A stretch of 64,000 nucleotides of DNA from Opisthocomus hoazin (taxonomy: Eukaryota; Chordata; Aves; Opisthocomiformes; Opisthocomidae). The first letter of the stretch is position 1. Each line of letters begins with the position of its first letter. The stretch covers positions 21,127,115 through 21,191,114 of the forward strand of contig NC_134429.1 in assembly GCF_030867145.1 (NCBI RefSeq). Reading direction: 5' to 3'. The notes under the pieces were generated by a model. The model saw nothing but the letters and a program-made list of their open reading frames with translations, had not been told where the DNA came from and searched no databases. Below, in pieces: positions 17,592 to 35,000 of this stretch. Both the position numbers and the translations under genes were made by a program.

Positions 17592-18059
17592 AGCACATGT
17601 GGGAATTACAACACCTGGCAACTGCAGTCTTGCTTCTGCTGCAGGGACAGTGCCCTCCGGCAGCGGCGAGAGCCGGGCCCGCGCTCGCTCCGCTGCACCC
17701 GGCAGCCACGCCGCAGGCGGAGCGGCGGCTCCGCGCAGGAGCCGGGGTGGTCACCACCAACCCCCACCCACTCAGCCGACCGGGCGCGAGTTTGCAGCGG
17801 CTTTCTCGACTTCTAGTAGAGCTCCCCGAGTTTCTGCAAGTTTAACGGAGCAGAAGCGAATTAAAATTATTCTACTGTCCTTCTGCTTCAATTATTTTAA
17901 GATTAAAGGTCCAGATGTAAGGTCACAAGTGGAAACACCACTTTATAAAGATTAATAAATCTATTCCCGTCAGATAAGCCAGTAATTCTGACAGCAAGCC
18001 GAATTTCCACGGCCACACGGCTTGCAGTCCTCAAGGTCAGCAATGCTGAGGCACCATCC

Positions 18060-18285
18060 ACAGAATCACAGAATCACAGAATGGTCGGGGTTGGAAGGGA
18101 CCTCTGTGGGTCACCCAGCCCAACCCCCTGCCCAAGCAGGGTCACCCAGAGCAGGCTGTAGAGGACCTTGTCCAGGCGGGTCTGGAATATCTCCAGAGAA
18201 GGAGACTCCACAGCCTCCCTGGGCAGCCTGGGCCAGGGCTCCATCACCCTCAGAGGGAAGAAGTTCTTCCTCATGTTCAGACGCC
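18060..18285 (-). mobile_element. CR1 LINE 3' fragment
   Basis: The left end carries repeated CACAGAAT, then GGTTGGAAGGGACCTCTGTG. Similarity to other CR1 copies stops after TTCAGACG near 18285. It encodes only the end of the RT tail and is truncated at its 5' end. Orientation is minus. Confidence 0.92.
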
Positions 18286-18635
18286 CTTCTAAAGGCGTAG
18301 AAAGAAGTCCCGGGTCAAACGCAGACCCCAGCGCCGGGAAATCCAACCCGAGTGGGAAGTCAGGTAGTGGATGGGGCCAGCGGCTGCTCAGTTGTGCTTG
18401 TTCTTGGCTTGGGGGAAATTTGCCACATAAAAACCCACCCACCCAACCAACCCACTCAATCCAGGAGGTTCAGAGCAAACGCCAAGCAGTAAGAGTTACC
18501 ATGTTGTTAGTGGACAGACTCTGCAGACTCTGCCCAGGACACAAAAGCAGCGTTTGGGCCAGACCCTGGGAAGAAGCAGCCAAAGCTGCTCACTTTCCCC
18601 CTGGCTACAACGGCTCGGTTTATGTATTTCCTCAG

Positions 18636-18848
18636 GTGGTTACAGCACAGGAGTCCAAGCTGGCTGAGCAGCAGCAGCTGAGCAGCGAGTTACAGGGGAC
18701 GGTCAGCCAGCTGCGGGCAGAGGTCCTGAGCGGCCGCTGCCACGTCCAGAAGCAGCAGCGGGCCCGCGAGGCGATCCAGGGCCACGCCAAGACACTGCAG
18801 CACAGCGAGCTGCAAACCAGAGCGGCCCTCGAATGCATCGCCGGCAGG
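18636..18848 (+). CDS. Isolated coiled-coil exon (possible CCDC27 homologue by position)
   Basis: An exon-like segment of exactly 71 codons. It has an acceptor (TATTTCCTCAG) at 18625-18635 and a donor (AGG then GTAAGC) at 18849, and is open in phase 0 at both ends. The translation starts VVTAQESKLAEQQQ, contains QGTVSQLRAEVLSGR and QKQQRAREAIQGHA, and ends LECIAGR. It is rich in Q, E, L, A and R with heptad-like spacing, so it should form a coiled coil. Human CCDC27 lies between TP73 and LRRC47 on this strand, which makes it the natural candidate, but I cannot confirm it from sequence alone. I found no clear partner exons. A weak terminal-exon candidate (acceptor near 19850, reading RDEELLEAMQLNG to TGA at about 19934) is in a different phase. 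It may be part of a live gene with diverged exons or a relic. Confidence 0.5.
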
Positions 18849-19127
18849 GTAAGCGCAGCCTCCTTCGCTTCGGACTCCTGCCTCCCTCCTGGGGGACGAT
18901 TCAGCCACTGCGGGCAGAGAACCTGAAAGCTTGGACTGGTTCCTGGGCAGAAGCACAGCGCGAGAGGCACCGGGGCACTGCAGCCCTTTGCTCCCGGGCC
19001 CCGGCTTCCCTTTGCGGCCACGGGGCCAGAGGAGCAGGACGCTCAGTCCATTTGCTTCCCAGCTGTTTAGCACGCAGCTCTTACGTCCCTGACAAAGCAA
19101 ACGGGCCTTAAATACCAGAAGCCCTTA

Positions 19128-19425
19128 TCACAGAATATCACAGAATATCACAGAATAGTAGGGGTTGGAAGGGACCTCTGTGGGTCATCTAGTCCAACCC
19201 CCCTGCCGAAGCAGGGTCACCTACAGCAGGCTGCACAGGACCTTGTCCAGGCGGGGCTGGAATATCTCCAGAGAAGGAGACTCCACAGCCTCCCTGGGCA
19301 GCCTGGGCCAGGGCTCCGTCACCCTCAGAGGGAAGAAGTTCTTCCTCATGTTCAGACGGAACTTCCTGTGCCTCAGTTTGTGCCCATTGCCCCTTGCCCT
19401 GTCGCTGGGCACCACTGAAAAGAGC
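19128..19425 (-). mobile_element. CR1 LINE 3' fragment
   Basis: The terminal repeat is a variant of three ATCACAGAAT-type units (about 19128-19157), followed by GGTTGGAAGGGACCTCTGTG and the RT tail frame ([26 protein letters not shown]). Similarity ends after CACTGAAAAGAGC at about 19425. 5'-truncated, minus strand. Confidence 0.92.
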
Positions 19426-19429
19426 CCTT

Positions 19430-20514
19430 GAGAAACTCGAGTTCAGAACAGTTACATCACCAGATTTCTGGCATCCTTCCGGGCTCACAGAGTAACAGAT
19501 ACCACCTCAAAGCCATCTCCTGCAGCACGCGATCCTGGCAGCAAGCACAGAGCCCGGTACCTGGGTAAGGGACTCAGTCCACCCCGAAACGCATCATTAT
19601 CGCGGTACTTGCAGTGAAGCCCAGCCAAACTGCCTATAATTTCATATAAACGGGTTTTCCATTCCATCACTCACTAGTACTTTGTCCAAGTCTGACAGCG
19701 TAGTCTCTGTAAATCCACGCAAATGCCAAAGAACTGTATATAAAGACTAAACACACCTAATTCTTTCCTCTCGTATCAAAAGTTTGAAAGATATCAAAGC
19801 AAAATAGTTGAGGCTACATTCAGCACAGCCGGCAGCAAGGCTCCCCAGGCAGAGGTCGCGATGAGGAGCTGCTGGAGGCAATGCAGCTCAATGGCTCTTT
19901 CAAACTCTGCTGCCAGCTGCTGGCAAGGGACTGATGAGGCAGCAGAACGCTCTGCAGTACTGCTTCCCGCCTAACGCCTCCCCACCCCTTTACGCACCCC
20001 TAACTTTCAGAAAATAATTAACGGATGGAGTTCCATCAGATGCTGAAACAGAAAGGCGTCAAGGTCCCCCCGCTCCGCAGCATGGACACGTCTGCTTCGT
20101 CGCCTGCGAGCGCTGAGGGGGGGGAGAGTCCCGCAAGGCAGCGTCTCTGAGGGCCCGAAAAGCAGCCCTAACGGCCGGCTCAGAATACCTCGCTCACTCC
20201 AGGCGCCTGTTCCTTGGCTTTCAGATGGTAACGTGCTAACAAATTAAACTCACTTTACTAAAATCAAGTTCTGCCGGAATATCCAACTCACCTGCTTCAG
20301 CTGACCCAGAGCACCGCTGACTGCATCACTGGTCTGCAGAAACACGCGACTTCACGGGGAGGCCCGAAGCACTGCTAGGGAGTGCTGGGCTACAAAGCTG
20401 GGCTCGAAAGCATGACGTTCCCTTTTCTGCAGCATATGACAGCTGCTTGGGCAAGTTGGTGTAGTTACACGACTCAAAAATTCACCAGTGCCAAAACAAG
20501 TCACAGAGATGTAT
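19430..20514. other. Intergenic stretch between the coiled-coil exon and LRRC47
   Basis: I see no supported gene. Human has SMIM1 (a 78-residue membrane protein) in this interval, and nothing here or nearby reads like its conserved C-terminal membrane segment. A weak exon-like segment lies near 19850-19934 (see the coiled-coil exon entry). Confidence 0.5.
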
Positions 20515-21628
20515 GACTGCGAGAACTGTTTTATTTTTCTGTTCAGTATGCAAGTCCCAACAGGTGGACGTATTTGACACAGTATCTGGAAGTTCAGTTA
20601 GAGCTCTGTATAATTTTTAACAGAAAGAAGTCAATCCGTGGGTCACCCTAGCTCACGGAGAGGCTCGCATTCGCCCAGATGTAGAAGTCCCCCACAGACT
20701 GCACAAAGTCGAACGACTCCACCTGTGTTTTGGAAGGTGTCCCCAACACTCTTCATGCGGGAGTCTGACACAGAAAGCTCCAGGAGGGTCACGCTGGGCA
20801 CCAGCGCCCGTGCGCTGGGGAGACGGGGAGCCTGAGTAGTGTCGATGTAAGGCAGCATTAGCCCTCTGAACGCAACTGAACTTCCTGAGTGCTCGATCGA
20901 CAGTAACTCAACGGGTACACAACGCGGTCACTACAACTGGTATTTCCGCAAGGATGGATGACGGCTCTAAAATGCAGCAAGATACACAAACCCCTGCAGC
21001 CCATTCAACTCACTTAAAAATGGAAGCCGTGTTCATGTCTGAACACAGAAAACATCACTTTAAAAATCACTCCTCAAGTTCTGACAGCAATTAAATTTTC
21101 ACAATTAGTCCAGATATAAAAATAAAATTGTGCAGAACGAGATGTTAGCGAAGTAGTTTTGCCTTCTGTCCTCAGCACTGGTACACGGCACATAACTTTG
21201 TTTCACTGCTGTCCCCTACTGGATTTCTCAGTTTAGCTGCTAAAATAGTAATTAGCTGGAACAGACCAGGAGCAAACAGTGATCTTGCACAAAAATACGA
21301 CAGCACTCATTTCATAAACACCACGATGTCACAACGATTTTCTCTACACGTTCATGCATTCTGACTTCCAATGCCTTCCCTGCCTTTAAGATGGCACTGG
21401 AAGACGCCGTTCGCTCTGCCTGGTCAGAATACTGATGACTTTCTGTTAAGGCTCAAAGAATGCAATGCTCCTTGCTGTAGCTTGATCCAACTGTAAAGTT
21501 TTTACATGCCCAGGCAGGATGCACTGCATCTTTTCCTTAAAAAAACCAAACCGCCTCACTGCGTACAAGTTGCATTGCTGATGGGGGGGAAGAAGAAAAT
21601 GGAATAATGTTCTTAGCTTTGACAGCTG
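20515..21628 (-). other. LRRC47: LRRC47 3' untranslated region
   Basis: Minus-strand sequence from the LRRC47 stop to its first canonical poly(A) hexamer (20530-20535). Mostly AT-rich and non-coding. The segment 20858-20643 instead has GC-rich third positions and two overlapping coding-like frames (see findings). Confidence 0.65.
20530..20535 (-). terminator. Poly(A) signal of LRRC47
   Basis: TTTATT on the plus strand is AATAAA in the LRRC47 orientation, about 1.1 kb beyond the stop codon. It is the first canonical hexamer seen downstream of that stop. Confidence 0.6.
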
Positions 21629-28487
<6,859 letters not shown>

Positions 28488-28589
28488 GCAATACAGGCAC
28501 CCTCGGGTGCTGCCACGGCCTTGCTTCTGCTGCCACACTTTCACCCCACCCAGCACCGACTTCTGTCAGAACAGCTTGAAAGCGCAGAG

Positions 28590-31500
28590 GTACCGTCCAA
28601 ACATGCTAAACAAATTTATTAAATAAGTGCAATAAAAATAACTTACATGTTTAACAGAAGTGACTTTTTCTCTTGAAATGATGGTGGTAAAATCTCTAGG
28701 ATTTAAATACCTGATCTGCTTATCCAGCACCTGGGAGCCGCAGAACCTACACAAACGCTCTCCTGGGGCAGCGGAGCTCCAAGTGGTTCTCGAGATTCGA
28801 TGAGTTCCCACAGGCGGGGACGCTGGCTGCTCCCGAGCCGTCTCCGCAGTCCCGATGGATGAAAACAACTTGGCTGGCGTTCAGGTGCAGTGCGGAGAAA
28901 GAGATCAGACAGCAAGAGGCCCAGGAGCTAGGGACGACAGTCTGTTCTTCAGTAACGAGGTACCGGCGCTGCTGGTTCAGGTTTTCCAGTTCAACAGCTT
29001 GGAGAACTTCTTCCCGTTAGCCAGACCTGCACCTGGGCAATGTTTTTGCTCCAGAACATTTTGCTCAAGACTTCGCATCACAGGAACAAACCACTGTGTT
29101 TTTCACACCAGTGTTTATTTGCCACTGCAGAAAACACAGGTTGGTTGTTAAGTGAAAGGAAGCAGCCCAGTGAAATCATCCCCTAAAAATGGCAGGTGGT
29201 ACCACTGTGCTCAAAGATGGGCCTTTCACAGCCTAAAAATTTTCCATTTTCTCACTTCTGTTTCCAATTTGTACCACTGAGTAGTTATTATTATTTTACA
29301 CCTCACTTCAGAAGTGCACTTTTTAGTCTAAAGATACTCAGCAAGCTCACTGAAGCCTATGCACTCCAAAATACTTAATCAATTTCTTTAAAGCGTTGCT
29401 ACAAAGCTATTTGAGATTTGAAAAAAGTTTCCAAAGCCCCAAGACACAACGTGGTGGCCCAAGCCTACGGGTTTTTCTTGTAGAAGCTGCCTGACAGGCT
29501 CTGCAATGCACACACCCGATTCCTGCTCCTCAGGCAGGCAAGGTGGGGGGACAGGGGAGCGAAGGGGCAGGAGTCTCCCCCGGGACAGCTTCTGGCAGGG
29601 AAAAAGCCGGGGGGACGGGCCCCTCGGGCAGCACTGCTGTGCTCTGCGGCGGAGTGAAGAGGAAGGCAGCCGCTGCGCTCGCTGGGGAGACGGGCACTCA
29701 GCACGGCGCAGCAGGGACGCGTCCATCAGAGACAAGGGCCACCCCAGGGAGAAAGGGCCTCGGAGACGGGCAGCCAAAGCGGCTCACAGAGCTCCAGCGT
29801 CACTGCGACTCCGACCGGCCAGCACCGGGAAACGGGACCCTCGCTCTCAGCAATAGGGGCTGGGGGGTCTCGGGTTTGTTTTGGTGGTTTTGTTTGGTTG
29901 TTTATTTTTAAATCAAGTGCTTATTCTCATTTTTTAAAGACATGTTTAAAAAGGTTGTCCCATAATGTTATACAACAGAAAGCACACATCCTGCTACATG
30001 CAGGATTTCACTGATTATTTTAATTACGCTTTGCTTGGCTGAGTTTAAAAGCCATGGTTGAGGAGCAACGGAGAGCTGTATTTACCAATTCCATATACAT
30101 ACTATGTTTGCCAATCCAAAATAAATGGAGGACCTTTGCAAACAGGTTTTTTTCATTAAACTTGCACAATGGAAAGCTCAGAATTTTAATTTGAAAAGGA
30201 AAAGGTGCTCTGGGCAACAGCTCATGAGCCTGCAGTCCACCGCACGTGCCAGTCTGAGCAAAATCAATGGTTATTTTGCTTGCATAAGGAAGCAGGTTCT
30301 CAAGTGGCAACCTGTGTCACTGAAGTAGAAATAAGAATACATTACATATGTATATTCCTAACATATGCATATTTTCTGATTCATATATTTGGAAGAGTTA
30401 AAGAGAGAATTTATATAAAGCCTTTCAAAATACAAGTGCACCAATCTACCTGTAAAATTCATAAGCTTGTAGATAGGCTGCACGCAAGCTATAAAAACTG
30501 TGCCTTACAAAATCAGTGCTGTGTATAAAAAACAATACCACAAATTCACTCCGTGGCAGCAAAATAACCAACCCCCAAAACTTGTATTACCGTGATCACT
30601 CCTCCTTGTACCTGCGTGTCCACTGACATGGGACCAGTTCATCCTGTCCTGAAAGCAATGGCCCAAGCCTTACAAGTCGGAACCTTAGGATTGTTGCTTT
30701 CAGTACAAAGCTTCATACATTGTGTCTTCGCAGAATTTGCTCTCTTTGAAGCTATTCAGTGGTCACATGCCGTAGTCTATGGATGTTCATTTCAACCAGT
30801 ATCTGACTAGAGAAATTCAGTTTAGAGCTGGAACTGGAAGCGAGCTGAAAGTACACTAAAGCAGGAAAAAAGGTCTACATTTATTAATACAAGTTTTCCA
30901 GGGCCCCACTAAGATTTTTTTTCTTTCTTTTAAGGGGCCATTTCTTGGGGATCTATTTCAGAATTAACTGTGAGATTTTAAAGCATAACTTTAATTACAG
31001 TAGCTCCATCAATACACACTCTTATTAGGTACCGAATGGGACTCTTGTGGTTTAGCTTAACCCTCTCGTCAAGGGGACTAATCAGGCACTTAGTGCACAG
31101 CCAGAGAGGCAGCAGGGAATGGCGTGTCATATGGCAACATCCCACCAGCCCTGCAGCTTTTTCATTTGGTGCTAATATACCCATATCTTCAACGGTGTTT
31201 CCTCAATTCTGATTATGATGAATTAGCTGTAAATGCACTGAGGTAATGCAGAACTATGCAGAGGCAGCCCATCTCCTCGCCAACCAGTACACACAGTCTA
31301 ACTCGCAACCTATTTGTCTATCACAAGTTTCTGATGGCAAGACAAACAAAAATTATTGACCCTACCACTTTCAGCACGTTATAAATTCAATTTTAGCAGG
31401 AAACTATTAGCAGTATATTCTGCAATTACCACACTAAAGCGATTAGGTGGTCATCAGCTAACACACGTATTGCTTCCCAAGCTTCCAGAACATGTAATTG

Positions 31501-32090
31501 CAAACAAGTGTCACACTCAGATCAAAAGAACAAACGCGTTTCAGCTCCGTCCTGACAATCTAGTACAATTTCTGCTCAGTAAGTTTCTTGCTGTTCCCCA
31601 AAAGAAAGCCAAAAGGCAAATGACTGTGGCTTCCGGATCTCGAGGAAATTCCTTACTGGATCTCAAAACCAGTCAGAACCACAGCACCCGAGTAATCCAC
31701 TACCGAGGGCACAGCCTCTGTGCTGGCTGTGCCAGTAGCTACACAGCGTGGCCACGTTAACGCCATACTCACTGGGGAGTGTTTTTAGCATGAGGAACCA
31801 GCCAGAGACCAATGCATGGCCCTCCTCGTGCCACAGAGGGAATGTGGCAGCCCAGAGCTGCCCCAGAACATTTGCATGTTTCTAACATGAGCACTTCTAG
31901 GAGAAAACCACAGTGCTGCACAGACAGCTAACACAGAAGTTCCGTACCGCGGTTACCAGACTAGGCAAGTACTGCTCAAGGCTGATAAACAGCCCCGTGT
32001 AAGCAAAGAAAAAAGATGATACAAGGTGCCCACAAGTTTTAAATAACTGTTAACAACTATATGAAGACAAAGATAAAAATACTTGTCCTG
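28590..32090 (-). other. CEP104: CEP104 3' untranslated region (inferred)
   Basis: No coding exon is recognisable between the CEP104 stop (32091) and the minisatellite. The region is AT-rich with candidate AATAAA signals on the minus strand at 29901-29906 and 28615-28620. My recollection is that the human CEP104 transcript also has a 3'UTR of several kilobases, so I infer the distal signal is used. Some of the stretch could instead be intergenic. Confidence 0.5.
28615..28620 (-). terminator. Probable distal poly(A) signal of CEP104
   Basis: TTTATT on the plus strand reads AATAAA in the CEP104 direction. It is the last such hexamer before the minisatellite and LRRC47 promoter. Confidence 0.45.
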
Positions 32091-35000
32091 TCATCGCTTT
32101 GAGTATGTTTTGCCAGTGCTTTTATTTGGGCCCCCTCTTGGGGTTGGGATCTTGCTTCCTACAGAGGGAGGTTGAGGTTTTGCTCCTGAAGGACCTGGTT
32201 TCCTTAAATACTGGCCAACTATTTTGCCTGTGAAGAGAAAATACAGATAGTTATTGCAAGCACATCTAGTCCCAGCCCTGGATTTTATCTCCCATTTTGA
32301 TTCTCAAGACATATTAAGTTTAAATGACTGATACTAGCAATTAAAGTTGGCAGGCATCCAGTCCGAGGTGCGTCTCATACCAGGAGCAGTAGGACTAAAT
32401 GGTCAGGGTTCCCTTCCTATCTCTAGGAAACTGCTGTGGAGTTTTAGCTTCACCCAGGCAGGATTTAAAGTTCCTTCTGACTATGCTTCCAAAACTCTAA
32501 GCAGCAGCAAACTAACTAGCATTCTCACAAGCAAGTGGAAATAGCAAGGCTGAAGACAGACAGACATGATTGTAGGTCCAGTTCAAGACTGGAAACTGTG
32601 GAGTTTAACCACATTCACTTCTGACAGCTGAAAGAGACAACTCAGCAGTTCTTTCCAGGAACTTTGAGTCGCTGTGAAATGCAGGTATGAGCACAGCAAA
32701 TGCCAGCCAGAGGAGGTTAACTCTAGCAACAACCTGAGCATGCAGCAGACTAAATAACCCTGAAAAAACTCTGAAGGAGGAAAGGTTTTGGATGTTACGA
32801 GCCAAAAGAGTTTCGGTGCTGCAGGCAGTGAAAATAGCTTGTTTGTTTAACTCCTGTGTTCAGGAAATAAAAGGATTTTACATGTGCTTCATAAATAAAG
32901 ACAACTGTTAAAGGAACACCTGACATCAGCATCAATTTCTCTTTGCTGGTGTAGAAGCTACACAATCATAAATTCTGCCTAGCTCCTGGGTCTGAGCTGA
33001 AAAGGAAAAGCAGTACACAGCACTAACTATTCATTTCATCTTGTAATTACGATGAGATTAGCATCCTCTGATTGGGCATTAGAAGCTAAATCAGGCTCCT
33101 GGTTCTCCGTGTCAGCGTTCAGGAGCTTTCCAGACTGTTACCTGTTCAGTATCACTGCTGATTGTTCTACTCACGGTCACACTATTTCGCAGAAACAAGA
33201 CTGAACTGATCAAATTATCAAATATGCCAGTTCCCCCAGCTGACTGAGCTACTGCCCTCATTCTGAAATTATTGTCCTTGAATGTTTTGAGAATTTGCTC
33301 CCTAAGTATGTTGCAGTCTATACCAGCACAAGGAATATCAGTTAGGTTACACAAATGCCACAGGCTTGTTCAACAAGCAATCAAGAGCCAGCTTGCTTTC
33401 AAGAATGAAATACTTTTCTTAAGTAAAGGCAACATAGCAAAAACCATAATCACCATTATCATAAAATAGTATCTTACCAGGCTGCACCAGAACAGTTTTA
33501 TTTATTGTGGGTAACCTCCGTTGATTCATTTTACAGCCGTCGTTGCCCATTAGGTGAGACTTCCAGGCCTAAAGTCAATTAAAAAGAAGTGATATTACAA
33601 AACCAGCAGAATTCGCCAATCTTTTACCTGGGCACTACGTATGCATATATACTTTTTAAAACACAGGGAAAATTGGAGTTGTATACAGACTTTATGGCAA
33701 TAGCATTTTAATCTGCTCACTCACAAAAGCATGAATACCTTATGACTTAAAAAGGGGAACAGAAATTGATATATCCATTTTAAAAATATAATTTAAAAGG
33801 TACATAACAATAAAAATTGCAGCCAGATGCTAGAAACTAAAAATGAGTGATATTTGTTTGTTTTTTAAATTTTCTTAATTAACAACTGAGTTGAAATCAG
33901 GAAAAAAATGTACAAACAACATGGAAAATATTTTTGTCAATATGTATTTTAAACTAAAAAAGCATGGGCATAACTACAGGGTTATGCTAATAGTGAAAGC
34001 ACTCAGCAATGCGAAGGAGTAGGAGCTGCTATTACAAGAAAACATGACAGCCTCTTCAAACTAGAGACTGTGAAGTCTCTTATTTACAAGAACAATTTGA
34101 GCAGAAGCAACAACAAAAAAATAAATCCCCAAATCCAAACACCACATACATTTCTCAACAAGCATCTCAGACCTGGTTACAACATTTTCTGAACTCCTCA
34201 TGCTGCACAAAGTAAAAAGGATTTGGAAAAAAGCTGTTTGTGAGAACAGAAGCACCACTCGACTGCCACGTCCCATTGAAAGGAAGAAAGTGCCATAGAT
34301 TACATATCAGCCGTCGGCATTTAACTGGATCCAACACTCAGCACAGAGTTGTTGGCTGCCTCCTGGACAGACTTTCTCCAGAAAATTAAATCATACACAG
34401 AACTACTTAAATATAATCATAATGTAGCATCAGTTGATTCATATAAAAGACTGAGACAGATATGTTAAGTATTTTTCTGAACAAATCACTTCTTATATAA
34501 TACCACTATACATTTTCAATCACTAAAGCATTTTGGAGCTGGCACGTCAGAGATTTCACAGCATTAGGCAGTCAGAGGGAACACTGTGTAGAAACTAGAG
34601 AGACGCCATCTCAGGTCTCTTGACAATTATAGCAGTTCTTGCTTACTTCATGTCAAATTTTTCTTATACCCAAATCAACATCTCCGTCCCTGATGCCCTG
34701 TTGGATATGCTCAGTCCCGCTGCAGCATTTTAAGCTGCATAATATCACTCTGAACCCTAAGGCTGACAAGTGAACTCACAGAATCTGGTAGTAGTTGGGA
34801 ATCTGGAAAGCTCTACAGCATGTATCTGCCTACGCTGGAGGAGAACGACCAATACCAAATAGCCTGTCGCCCTGTGGTTCTTATATACACCTTTAAGGGT
34901 AGAAGACCCAGGTTCAGATATGGTGCCCACAGCGTGAGATAGCCATTAGAGACCCCAGCAATAATCCAGGCCAGTTCTTCAGTCGCTGGGTATAAGCCAG

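Larger units (their letters stand above)
15703..17610 (+). other. TP73: TP73 3' untranslated region
   Basis: Non-coding sequence from the TP73 stop to the first canonical poly(A) signal on the plus strand. The proximal 500 bp are GC-rich. An AT-rich patch at 16240-16410 contains paired Pumilio-type motifs, and a hairpin with a GCACTTTA word lies at 17395-17416. An ATTAAA variant signal at 17394-17399 may allow earlier cleavage. The 3' end is inferred from the signal, not from transcript data. Confidence 0.7.
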
